NCBI RefSeq assembly: GCF_029227915.1
Contig: NC_079878.1
Span: forward strand, 35,615,501 to 35,679,500
DNA length: 64,000 nt
Origin: Hydractinia symbiolongicarpus
Taxonomy: Eukaryota > Cnidaria > Hydrozoa > Anthoathecata > Hydractiniidae
Reading direction: 5' to 3'
A program made the translations under genes and the position numbers. Positions 10,841 through 21,794 of the stretch are shown here, in pieces (the first letter of the stretch is position 1; every line of letters begins with the position of its first letter). The notes beneath the pieces were generated by a model. The model saw nothing but the letters and a program-made list of their open reading frames with translations. It did no database searches and was not told the DNA's origin.

Positions 10841-11958
10841 TCAAGTCAAATTAAGAAGAATTTTATTTCTTGGAGTCCAATTGTGTCATTTATCTCATTT
10901 ATAAGGTCAATGTCCGAAATCAGTTCAATTAAGTCCCACATTCAATCGCTTCGCGGTTAAAAGCGTTGCAACCTAGTAATGTCAGAAGAACATCGCTTAA
11001 TACATTTTGGTACGAATATGTGACGCAACCGTTGTTACTCAAACGGACTGATGCCATTAGAAAGTCCATGAAATGTAGTTTTTAAATCTGTCTCTATTTC
11101 TTCAGCGGGTGCTAACGGCTAGGATTGGTCCCACAGTACAAATTGACTTAATTATCTAAATTTTTAAACAAAGCGCTGCCACAGCGCCCTGTGTAATCGC
11201 TGAGATACAGCAAGCATGTCATATTAAGAAGAATGTTACTTCTTATAGTCCAATTGTGTCATATATCTCATTTATAAAGTCAAAGTCCAAAATCAGTTCA
11301 ATTAAGTCTCACAGTCAATGGTTTCACTGGTAAAAGCGATGCAACCTAGTAATATCAGAAACATATCGCTATATACATGTTGGTACACATATGTGACCCA
11401 ACCGTTGAAACTCAAACGGACTGATGCCGTTAGAAAGTCAATGAAATGTAGTTTTGAAAACTGTCTCTATTCTCTCAGCGCGCGCTAACTGCAAAGATTG
11501 GTCCCACAGTAAGAAATGACTTATTTATCTAAATTTTTAAATGAAACGCTACCACAGCGCCCAGTGTAATCGCTGAGATACAGCAATCATGTCAAATTAA
11601 GAAGAATGTTATTTTTAGAGTCCAATTGTGTCATTTATCTCATTTATAAAGTCAAAGTCCAAAATCAGTTCAATTAAGTCTCACAGTCAATCGTTTCACT
11701 GTTAAAAGTGGTGCAAGCTAGTAATGTCAGAAACATATCGCTGAATACATATTGGTACGAATGTAAGACGCAAGCGTTGTACCTGAAAGGAACTCATACC
11801 GTTAGAAAGTCAATGAAATGTAGTTTTGGAAACTGTCTCTATTTTCTCAGCGCGCGCTAACAGCTAGTATTGGTCCCACAGTAACAAATGACTTATTTAT
11901 CTAAATTTTTAAAGGAAACTCTACCACTGCGCCCAGTGTAATCGCTGAGATACAGCAA
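10841..11958 (+). repeat. Three-monomer D-B-C unit
   Basis: Monomers at 10841 (D), 11214 (B) and 11587 (C, 372 bp) form an 1118-bp unit repeated directly at 11959-13076 and also matching 2238-3355 of the 10-mer HOR. Only scattered differences were seen, for example gtccgaaatc at 10913-10922. It looks like a trimer duplicated at the edge of the third 10-mer copy. Confidence 0.9.
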
Positions 11959-14900
11959 TCAAGTCAAATTAAGAAGAATTTTATTTCTTGGAGTCCAATT
12001 GTGTCATTTATCTCATTTATAAGGTCAATGTCCAAAATCAGTTCAATTAAGTCCCACATTCAATCGCTTCGCGGTTAAAAGCGTTGCAACCTAGTAATGT
12101 CAGAAGAACATCGCTTAATACATTTTGGTACGAATATGTGACGCAACCGTTGTTACTCAAACGGACTGATGCCATTAGAAAATCCATGAAATGTAGTTTT
12201 TAAATCTGTCTCTATTTCTTCAGCGGGTGCTAACGGCTAGGATTGGTCCCACAGTACAAATTGACTTAATTATCTAAATTTTTAAACAAAGCGCTGCCAC
12301 AGCGCCCTGTGTAATCGCTGAGATACAGCAAGCATGTCATATTAAGAAGAATGTTACTTCTTATAGTCCAATTGTGTCATATATCTCATTTATAAAGTCA
12401 AAGTCCAAAATCAGTTCAATTAAGTCTCACAGTCAATGGTTTCACTGGTAAAAGCGATGCAACCTAGTAATATCAGAAACATATCGCTATATACATGTTG
12501 GTACACATATGTGACCCAACCGTTGAAACTCAAACGGACTGATGCCGTTAGAAAGTCAATGAAATGTAGTTTTGAAAACTGTCTCTATTTTCTCAGCGCG
12601 CGCTAACTGCAAAGATTGGTCCCACAGTAACAAATGACTTATTTATCTAAATTTTTAAATGAAACGCTACCACAGCGCCCAGTGTAATCGCTGAGATACA
12701 GCAATCATGTCAAATTAAGAAGAATGTTATTTTTAGAGTCCAATTGTGTCATTTATCTCATTTATAAAGTCAAAGTCCAAAATCAGTTCAATTAAGTCTC
12801 ACAGTCAATCGTTTCACTGTTAAAAGTGGTGCAAGCTAGTAATGTCAGAAACATATCGCTGAATACATATTGGTACGAATGTAAGACGCAAGCGTTGTAC
12901 CTGAAAGGAACTCATACCGTTAGAAAGTCAATGAAATGTAGTTTTGGAAACTGTCTCTATTTTCTCAGCGCGCGCTAACAGCTAGTATTGGTCCCACAGT
13001 AACAAATGACTTATTTATCTAAATTTTTAAAGGAAACTCTACCACTGCGCCCAGTGTAATCGCTGAGATACAGCAATCATGTCAAATTAAGAAGAATGTT
13101 ATTTTTTAGAGTCCAATTGTGTCATTTATCTCATTTATAAAGTCAAAGTCCAAAATCAGTTCAATTAAGTCTCACAGTCAATCGTTTCACTGTTAAAAGC
13201 GATGCAAGCTAGTAATGTCAGAAAAATATCGCTAAATACATGTTGGTACGAATATGAGACGCAAGCGTTGTACCTGAAACGGACTGATACCGTTAGAAAG
13301 TTAATGAAATGTAGTTTTGGAAACTGTCTCTATTTTCTCAGCACGCGCTAACGGCTAGGATTGGTCCAACAGTACAAATTGACTCATTTATCTAAATTTT
13401 CAAATGAAACTCTACCACTGCGCCCAGTGTAATCGCTGAGATACAGCAATCATGTCTAATTAAGAAGAATGTTATTTTTTAGAGTCCAATTGTGTCATTT
13501 ATCTCATTTATAAGGTCAAAGTCCAAAATCAGTTCAATTAAGTCTCACAGTCAATCGTTTCACTGTTAAAAGCGATGCAAGCTAGTAATGTCTGAAAAAT
13601 ATCGCTAAATACATGTTGGTACGAATATGAGACGCAAGCGTTGTACCTGAAACGGACTGATACCGTTAGAAAGTTAATGAAATGTAGTTTTGGAAACTGT
13701 CTCTATTTTCTCAGCACGCGCTAACGGCTAGGATTGGTCCAACAGTACAAATTGACTCATTTATCTAAATTTTCAAATGAAACGCTGCCACAGCGCCCAG
13801 TGTAATCGCTGAGATACGGCAAGCATGTCACATTAAGAAGAATGTTACTTCTTATAGACCAATTGTGTAATTTATCTCATTTATAAAGTCAAAGTCCAAA
13901 ATCAGTTCAATTAAGTCTCACAGTCAATGGTTTCACTGATAAAAGCGATGCAACCTAGTAATATCAGAAACATATCGCTAAATACATGTTGGTACACATA
14001 TGTGACGCAACCGTTGAAACTCAAACGGACTGATGCCGTTAGAAAGTCAATGAAATGTAGTTTTGAAAACTGTCTCTATTTTCTCAGCGCGCGCTAACAG
14101 CTAGTATTAGTCCCACAGTAACAAATGACTTATTTATATAAATTTTTAAAGGAAACTCTACCACTGCGCACAGTGTAATAGCTGAGATACAGCAATCATG
14201 TTAAATTAAGAAGAATGTTATTTTTTAGAGTCCAATTGTGTCATTTATCTCATTTATAAAGTCAAAGTCCAAAATCAGTTCAATTAAGTCTCACAGTCAA
14301 TCGTTTCACTGTTAAAAGCGATGCAAGCTAGTAATGTCAGAAAAGTATCGCTAAATACATGCTGGTACGAATATGAGACGCAAGCGTTGCACCTGAAACG
14401 GACTGATACCGTTAGAAAGTTAATGAAATGTAGTTTTGGAAACTGTCTCTATTTTCTCAGCACGCGCTAACGGCTAGGATTGGTCCAACAGTACAAATTG
14501 ACTCATTTATCTAAATTTTCAAATGAAACGCTGCCACAGCGCCCAGTGTAATCGCTGAGATACAGCAAGCATGTCATATTAAGAAGAATGTTACTTCTTA
14601 TAGACCAATTGTGTCATTTATCTCATTTATAAAGTCAAAGTCCAAAATCAGTTCAATTAAGTCTCACAGTCAATGGTTTCACTAGTAAAAGCGATGCAAC
14701 CTAGTAATATCAGAAACATATCGCTAAATACATGTTGGTACACATATGTGACGCAACCGTTGAAACTCAAACGGACTGATGCCGTTAGAAAGTCAATGAA
14801 ATGTAGTTTTGAAAACTGTCTCTATTTTCTCAGCGCGCGCTAACGGCAAAGATTGGTCCCACAGTAACAAATGACTTATTTATCTAAATTTTTAAATGAA

Positions 14901-15687
14901 ACGCTACCACAGCGCCCAGTGTAATCGCTGAGATACAGCAATTATGTCAAATTAAGAAGAATGTTATTTTTTAGAGTCCAATTGTGTCATTTATCTCATT
15001 TATAAAGTCAAAGTCCAAAATCAGTTCAATTAAGTCTCACAGTCAATCGTTTCACTGTTAAAGGCGATGCAAGCTAGTAATGTCAGAAAAATATCGCTAA
15101 ATACATGTTGGTACGAATATGAGACGCAAGCGTTGTACTTGAAAGGAACTCATACCGTTAGAAAGTCAATGAAATGTAGTTTTGGAAACTGTCTCTATTT
15201 TCTCAGCGCGCGCTAACAGCTAGTATTGGTCCCACAGTAACAAATGACTTATTTATCTAAATTTTTAAAGGAAACTCTACCACTGCGCACAGTGTAATCG
15301 CTGAGATACAGCAATCATGTTAAATTAAGAAGAATGTTATTTTTTAGAGTCCAATTGTGTCATTTATCTCATTTATAAAGTCAAAGTCCAAAATCAGTTC
15401 AATTAAGTCTCACAGTCAATCGTTTCACTGTTAAAAGCGATGGAAGCTAGTAATGTCAGAAAAATATCGCTAAATACATGTTGGTACGAATATGAGACGC
15501 AAGCGTTGCACCTGAAACGGACTGATACCGTTAGAAAGTTAATGAAATGTAGTTTTGGAAACTGTCTCTATTTTCTCAGCACGCGCTAACGGCTAGGATT
15601 GGTCCAACAGTACAAATTGACTCATTTATCTAAATTTTCAAATGAAACGCTGCCACAGCGCCCAGTGTAATCGCTGAGATACAGCAA
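11959..15687 (+). repeat. Ten-monomer HOR, copy 3, circularly permuted
   Basis: Units at 11959 (D), 12332 (B), 12705 (C), 13077 (A), 13450 (A), 13823 (B), 14196 (A), 14569 (B), 14942 (A/C) and 15315 (A) follow the same cyclic order as 2238-5965, at a constant offset of 9721 bp up to about 14.2 kb. There a one-base difference (tatctcattt against tatccattt) shifts it. This copy is separated from the first two by the mixed 5966-11958 block. Confidence 0.9.
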
Positions 15688-17552
15688 GCATGTCATATTA
15701 AGAAGAATGTTACTTCTTATAGACCAATTGTGTCATTTATCTCATTTATAAAGTCAAAGTCCAAAATCAGTTCTATTAAGTCTCACAGTCAATGGTTTCA
15801 CTGGTAAAAGCGATGCAACCTAGTAATATCAGAAACATATCGCTAAATACATGTTGGTACACATATGTGACGCAACCCTTGAAACTCAAACGGACTGATG
15901 CCGTTGGAAAGTCAATGAAATGTAGTTTTGAAAACTGTCTCTATTTTCTCAGCGCGCGCTAACGGCAAAGATTGGTCCCACAGTAACAAATGACTTATTT
16001 ATCTAAATTTTTAAAGGAAACTCTACCACTGCGCACAGTGTAATAGCTGAGATACAGCAATCATGTTAAATTAAGAAGAATGTTATTTTTTAGAGTCCAA
16101 TTGTGTCATTTATCTCATTTATAAATTCAAAGTCCAAAATCAGTTCAATTAAGTCTCACAGTCAATCGTTTCACTGTTAAAAGCGATGCAAGCTAGTAAT
16201 GTCAGAAAAGTATCGCTAAATACATGTTGGTACGAATATGAGACGCAAGCGTTGCACCTGAAACGGACTGATACCGTTAGAAAGTTAATGAAATGTAGTT
16301 TTGGAAACTGTCTCTATTTTCTCAGCACGCGCTAACGGCTAGGATTGGTCCAACAGTACAAATTGACTCATTTATCTAAATTTTCAAATGAAACGCTGCC
16401 ACAGCGCCCAGTGTAATCGATGAGATACAGCAAGCATGTCATATTAAGAAGAATGTTACTTCTTATAGACCAATTGTGTCATTTATCTCATTTATAAAGT
16501 CAAAGTCCAAAATCAGTTCAATTAAGTCTCACAGTCAATGATTTCACTAGTAAAAGCGATGCAACCTAGTAATATCAGAAACATATCGCTAAATACATGT
16601 TGGTACACATATGTGACGCAACCGTTGAAACTCAAACGGACTGATGCCGTTAGAAAGTCAATGAAGTGTAGTTTTGAAAACTGTCTCTATTTTCTCAGCG
16701 CGCGCTAACGGCAAAGATTGGTCCCACAGTAACAAATGACTTATTTATCTAAATTTTTAAATGAAACGCTACCACAGCGCCCAGTGTAATCGCTGAGATA
16801 CAGCAATTATGTCAAATTAAAAAGAATGTTATTTTTTAGAGTCCAATTGTGTCATTTATCTCATTTATAAAGTCAAAGTCCAAAATCAGTTCAATTAAGT
16901 CTCACAGTCAATCGTTTCACTGTTAAAGGCGATGCAAGCTAGTAATGTCAGAAAAATATCGCTAAATACATGTTGGTACGAATATGAGACGCAAGCGTTG
17001 TACTTGAAAGGAACTCATACCGTTAGAAAGTCAATGAAATGTAGTTTTGGAAACTGTCTCTATTTTCTCAGCGCGCGCTAACAGCTAGTATTGGTCCCAC
17101 AGTAACAAATGACTTATTTATCTAAATTTTTAAAGGAAACTCTACCACTGCGCACAGTGTAATCGCTGAGATACAGCAATCATGTTAAATTAAGAAGAAT
17201 GTTATTTTTTAGAGTCCAATTGGGTCATTTATCTCATTTATAAAGTCAAAGTCCAAAATCAGTTCAATTAAGTCTCACAGTCAATCGTTTCACTGTTAAA
17301 AGCGATGCAAGCTAGTAATGTCAGAAAAATATCGCTAAATACATGTTGGTACGAATATGAGACGCAAGCGTTGCACCTGAAACGGACTGATACCGTTAGA
17401 AAGTTAATGAAATGTAGTTTTGGAAACTGTCTCTATTTTCTCAGCACGCGCTAACGGCTAGGATTGGTCCAACAGTACAAATTGACTCATTTATCTAAAT
17501 TTTCAAATGAAACGCTGCCACAGCGCCCAGTGTAATCGCTGAGATACAGCAA
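15688..17552 (+). repeat. Five-monomer extension of the 10-mer HOR
   Basis: Units at 15688 (B), 16061 (A), 16434 (B), 16807 (A/C) and 17180 (A). The stretch from 16061 repeats 14196 onward with a five-monomer offset of 1865 bp, including the shared gtaatagctgag, aaaagtatcgc and ttatgtcaaattaa variants. The periodicity breaks at 17553, where an expected B unit is replaced by an A/C-type left half. Confidence 0.88.
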
Positions 17553-17925
17553 TTATGTCAAATTAAGAAGAATGTTATTTTTTAGAGTCCAATTGTGTCA
17601 TTTATCTCATTTATAAAGTCAAAGTCCAAAATCAGTTCAATTAAGTCTCACAGTCAATCGTTTCACTGTTAAAGGCGATGCAAGCTAGTAATGTCAGAAA
17701 CATATCGCTGAATACATATTGGTACGAATTTGTGAGTCAACCGTTGTTACTCAAACGGACTGATGCCGTTAGAAAGTCCATGAAATGTAGTTTTTAAATC
17801 TGTCTCAATTTCTTCAGCGCGCGCTAACTGCTAGGATTGGTCCCACAGTATAAATTGACTTAATTATCTAAATTTTTAAACAAAGCGCTGCCACAGCGCC
17901 CTGTGCAACTGCTGAGTTCCAGTAA
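17553..17925 (+). repeat. Bridge monomer joining the 10-mer and 1633-bp HOR domains
   Basis: The left part (ttatgtcaaattaag ... gttaaaggcgatgcaag) matches the A/C monomers of the preceding block. From gaaacatatcgctg onward it is the C/H form (aatttgtgagtcaacc, tttttaaatctgtctcaa). The switch in the middle of the monomer therefore marks the boundary between two HOR domains. Confidence 0.85.
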
Positions 17926-18298
17926 TCAAGTCAAATTAAGAAGAATGTTATTTTTTGGAGTCCAATTGTGTCATTTATCCCATTTTTAAAGACATTGTGC
18001 AAAATCAGTTCAATTAAGTCCCACAGTCAATCGTTTCACTGTTAAAAGCGGTGCAAGCTAGTAATGACAGAAAAATATCGCTAAAAACATGTTGGTACGA
18101 ATATGAGACGCAAGCGTTGTACCTGAAACGAACTGATACCGTTAGAAATTCAATGAAATGTAGTTTATGTAACTGTGTCTTTTTCCCCAGCGCGCGCTGA
18201 CGGCTAGGATTGGTCCCACAGAAAAAAATGACTTATTTATCTAAACTTTTAAATAAAGCGCTACCACAGCGCCCAGTGTAATCGCTGAATTCCAGCAA

Positions 18299-18439
18299 TC
18301 AAGTCAAGTTAAGAATAAAGTTATTTCTTGGAGTACACTTGCCACATTAGTTACATTCACAAGGTCAAAGTCCTAAATCAGTTCAATTAAGTCTACATGA
18401 TTGCTGTATGTATAAGATACATACTTATACATACAGCAA
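18299..18439 (+). repeat. Truncated 141-bp F monomer
   Basis: Only the first 96 bp of an F-type left half are present (up to aagtct at 18394). They are followed by the inverted-repeat sequence, after which the array resumes in phase at TCATGTC (18440). More than 270 bp of normal monomer are missing. The copy at 19932-20072 is the same. Confidence 0.92.
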
Positions 18440-18445
18440 TCATGT
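18395..18445. repeat. Perfect 22-bp inverted repeat (fold-back) in truncated monomer
   Basis: Arms at 18395-18416 and 18424-18445 are exact reverse complements, separated by the 7-base loop ATACATA. The right arm contains the normal monomer junction ATACAGCAATCATGT; the left arm holds that junction in inverted orientation, directly after the F-type left half is cut at aagtct. Inside the arms GTATGTAT (18406-18413) can pair with either of two direct ATACATAC copies (18417-18424, 18427-18434). The seven loop-side bases of each arm and the loop itself are not part of the monomer consensus. A template-switch or hairpin-mediated break is the likely origin; this is inference. Confidence 0.95.
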
Positions 18446-19185
18446 CAAATTAAGAAGAATGTTATTTTTTAGAGTCCAATTGTGTCATTTATCTCATTTA
18501 TAAAGTCAAAGTCCAAAATCAGTTCAATCAAGTCTCACAGTCAATCGTTTCACTGTTGAAAGTGGTGCAAGCTAGTAATGTCAGAAACATATCGCTGAAT
18601 ACATATTGGTAGGAATTTGTGAGTCAACCGTTGTTACTCAAACGGACTGATGCCGTTAGAAAGTCCATGAAATGTAGTGTTTAAATCTGTCTCAATTTCT
18701 TCAGCGCGCGCTAACTGCTAGGATTGGTCCCACAGTACAAAATGACTTATTTATCTAAACTTTTAAATAAAGCGCTACCACAGCGCCCAGTGTAATCGCT
18801 GAGTTCCAGCAATCAAGTCAAGTTAAGAATAAAGTTATTTCTTGGAGTACACTTGCCACATTTGTTACATTCACAAGGTCAAAGTCCTAAATCAGTTCAA
18901 TTAAGTCTCACAGTCAATCATTTCACTGTTAAAAGCGATGAAAGCTAGTAATGTCAGAAAAATATCGGTAAATACATGTTGGTACGAATATGAGACGCAA
19001 GCGTTGTACCTGAAACGGACTGATGCCGTTAGAAAGTCAATGAAATGTAGTTTTGACAACTGTCTCTATTTTCTCAGCGCGCGCTAACGGCAATGATTGG
19101 TCCCACAGTAACAAATGATTTATTTATCTAAATTTTTAAATGAAACGCTACCACAGCGCCCAGTGTAATCGCTGAGATACAGCAA

Positions 19186-19558
19186 TCATGTCAAATTAAG
19201 AAGAATGATATTTTTTAGAGTCCAATTGTGTCATTTATCTCATTTATAAAGTCAAAGTCCAAAATCAGTTCAATTAAGTCTCACAGTCAATCGTTTCACT
19301 GTTAAAAGTGGTGCAAGCTAGTAATGTCAGAAACATATCGCTGAATACATATTGGTACGAATTTGTGAGTCAACCGTTGTTACTCAAACGGACTGATGCC
19401 GTTAGAAAGTCCATGAAATGTAGTTTTTAAATCTGTCTCAATTTCTTCAGCGCGCGCTAACTGCTAGGATTGGTCCCACAGTATAAATTGACTTAATTAT
19501 CTAAATTTTTAAACAAAGCGCTGCCACAGCGCCCTGTGCAACTGCTGAGTTCCAGTAA
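19186..19558 (+). repeat. Reference mosaic monomer, class C left half with class H right half
   Basis: The left half is C-like (gtggtgcaagc, cagaaacatatcgctgaatac, catattgg). The right half is the H form: gaatttgtgagtcaacc, gttgttactcaaacgg, aagtccatgaaatg, tttttaaatctgtctcaa, tttcttcagcgcgcgctaactgc. Here the end is D-like (acaaagcgctgccacagcgc); in most copies it is cttttaaataaagcgctaccac. C/H units are the commonest type in 17.5-36 kb and return at 59932, 62168 and 62914. Confidence 0.86.
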
Positions 19559-19931
19559 TCAAGTCAAATTAAGAAGAATGTTATTTTTTGGAGTCCAATT
19601 GTGTCATTTATCCCATTTTTAAAGACATTGTGCAAAATCAGTTCAATTAAGTCCCACAGTCAATCGTTTCACTGTTAAAAGCGGTGCAAGCTAGTAATGA
19701 CAGAAAAATATCGCTAAAAACATGTTGGTACGAATATGAGACGCAAGCGTTGTACCTGAAACGAACTGATACCGTTAGAAATTCAATGAAATGTAGTTTA
19801 TGTAACTGTGTCTTTTTCCCCAGCGCGCGCTGACGGCTAGGATTGGTCCCACAGAAAAAAATGACTTATTTATCTAAACTTTTAAATAAAGCGCTACCAC
19901 AGCGCCCAGTGTAATCGCTGAATTCCAGCAA

Positions 19932-20072
19932 TCAAGTCAAGTTAAGAATAAAGTTATTTCTTGGAGTACACTTGCCACATTAGTTACATTCACAAGGTCA
20001 AAGTCCTAAATCAGTTCAATTAAGTCTACATGATTGCTGTATGTATAAGATACATACTTATACATACAGCAA
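19932..20072 (+). repeat. Truncated 141-bp F monomer, second copy
   Basis: Same structure as the truncated unit one HOR earlier: an F-type left half cut after aagtct at 20027, then the fold-back, then the in-phase start of a C/H unit at 20073. Confidence 0.92.
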
Positions 20073-20078
20073 TCATGT
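20028..20078. repeat. Perfect 22-bp inverted repeat (fold-back), second copy
   Basis: Identical in layout to the fold-back 1633 bp upstream: arms at 20028-20049 and 20057-20078, 7-base loop at 20050-20056. Its exact preservation shows that it was copied as part of the HOR and not created twice. Confidence 0.95.
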
Positions 20079-21191
20079 CAAATTAAGAAGAATGTTATTT
20101 TTTAGAGTCCAATTGTGTCATTTATCTCATTTATAAAGTCAAAGTCCAAAATCAGTTCAATCAAGTCTCACAGTCAATCGTTTCACTGTTGAAAGTGGTG
20201 CAAGCTAGTAATGTCAGAAACATATCGCTGAATGCATATTGGTAGGAATTTGTGAGTCAACCGTTGTTACTCAAACGGACTGATGCCGTTAGAAAGTCCA
20301 TGAAATGTAGTGTTTAAATCTGTCTCAATTTCTTCAGCGCGCGCTAACTGCTAGGATTGGTCCCACAGTACAAAATGACTTATTTATCTAAACTTTTAAA
20401 TAAAGCGCTACCACAGCGCCCAGTGTAATCGCTGAGTTCCAGCAATCAAGTCAAGTTAAGAATAAAGTTATTTCTTGGAGTACACTTGCCACATTTGTTA
20501 CATTCACAAGGTCAAAGTCCTAAATCAGTTCAATTAAGTCTCACAGTCAATCATTTCACTGTTAAAAGCGATGAAAGCTAGTAATGTCAGAAAAATATCG
20601 GTAAATACATGTTGGTACGAATATGAGACGCAAGCGTTGTACCTGAAACGGACTGATGCCGTTAGAAAGTCAATGAAATGTAGTTTTGACAACTGTCTCT
20701 ATTTTCTCAGCGCGCGCTAACGGCAATGATTGGTCCCACAGTAACAAATGATTTATTTATCTAAATTTTTAAATGAAACGCTACCACAGCGCCCAGTGTA
20801 ATCGCTGAGATACAGCAATCATGTCAAATTAAGAAGAATGATATTTTTTAGAGTCCAATTGTGTCATTTATCTCATTTATAAAGTCAAAGTCCAAAATCA
20901 GTTCAATCAAGTCTCACAGTCAATCGTTTCACTGTTAAAAGTGGTGCAAGCTAGTAATGTCAGAAACATATCGCTGAATACATATTGGTAGGAATTTGTG
21001 AGTCAACCGTTGTTACTCAAACGGACTGATGCCGTTAGAAAGTCCATGAAATGTAGTTTTTAAATCTGTCTCAATTTCTTCAGCGCGCGCTAACTGCTAG
21101 GATTGGTCCCACAGTACAAAATGCCTTATTTATCTAAACTTTTAAATAAAGCGCTACCACAGCGCCCAGTGTAATCGCTGAGTTCCAGCAA

Positions 21192-21564
21192 TCAAGTCAA
21201 GTTAAGAATAAAGTTATTTCTTGGAGTACACTTGCCACATTTGTTACATTCACAAGGTCAAAGTCCTAAATCAGTTCAATTAAGTCTCACAGTCAATCAT
21301 TTCACTGTTAAAAGCGATGCAAGCTAGTAATGTCAGAAAAATATCGGTAAATACATGTTGGTACGAATATGAGACGCAAGCGTTGTACCAGAAACGGACT
21401 GATTCCTTTAGAAAGTCAATGAAATGTAGTTTTGTAAACTGTCTCTATTTTCTCAGCGCTCGCTAACGGCTAGGATTGGTCACACAGTAACAAATGACTT
21501 ATTTATCTAAAATTTTAAATGAAACGCTACCACAGCGTCCAGTGTAATCGCTGAGATACAGCAA
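21192..21564 (+). repeat. F/A monomer linking the 1633-bp and 2841-bp HORs
   Basis: An F left half (cttgccacat, gtcctaaatc) with an A-like right half (atatcggtaaatac, ctgattcctttagaaag, agcgctcgct, ggtcacacag, cacagcgtcc). It is the same type that precedes the 230-bp truncated monomer in every 2841-bp HOR copy, so it can be read as the last unit of an incomplete HOR copy. Confidence 0.85.
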
Positions 21565-21794
21565 GCATGTCATATTATTGGTACGAATATTGGTACGAAT
21601 TTGTGAGTCAACCGTTGTTACTCAAACGGACTGATGCCGTTAGAAAGTCCATGAAATGTAGTTTTTAAATCTGTCTCAATTTCTTCAGCGCGCTAACTGC
21701 TAGGATTGGTCCCACAGTACAAAATGACATATTTATCTAAACTTTTAAATAAAGCGCTACCACAGCGCCCAGTGTAATCGCTGAGTTCCAGCAA
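21565..21794 (+). repeat. Deleted 230-bp monomer (HOR phase marker), copy 1
   Basis: It begins like class B (GCATGTCATATTA), then jumps to TTGGTACGAATA (21578-21589), which is repeated as TTGGTACGAATT (21590-21601), and continues as an H-type right half with a 2-bp deletion in the GC palindrome (cagcgcgctaac). Net loss is 143 bp. The two short junctions share CATATT- and ATAT-like bases with normal monomers, which suggests microhomology at the breaks. Confidence 0.92.

Larger units (their letters stand above)
17926..19558 (+). repeat. 1633-bp HOR with fold-back monomer, copy 1
   Basis: Units at 17926 (E-like), 18299 (truncated F, 141 bp, ending in a fold-back), 18440 (C/H), 18813 (F/A) and 19186 (C/H) total 373+141+373+373+373 = 1633 bp. 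The next copy follows directly. Because the fold-back lies at the same place in both copies, the rearrangement came before the HOR duplication. Confidence 0.92.
19559..21191 (+). repeat. 1633-bp HOR with fold-back monomer, copy 2
   Basis: Units at 19559, 19932 (truncated), 20073, 20446 and 20819 repeat copy 1 base for base with few changes, for example gaatgcatattgg at 20231-20243. The last unit differs more (taggaatttg, where copy 1 has tacgaatttg), has a cttttaaataaagcg end and leads into an F/A unit at 21192 instead of another E-like unit. Confidence 0.92.

Noticed and set aside
18395-18445. Intrinsic terminator or tRNA-like hairpin
   Set aside because: The stem is AT-rich with no U-tract, no tRNA features are present, and the context is eukaryotic satellite; a rearrangement scar explains it better.
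21578-21601. Target-site duplication of a mobile element (TTGGTACGAAT twice)
   Set aside because: The two copies are directly adjacent with nothing between them, and both match normal satellite sequence. A deletion junction with local duplication is simpler.
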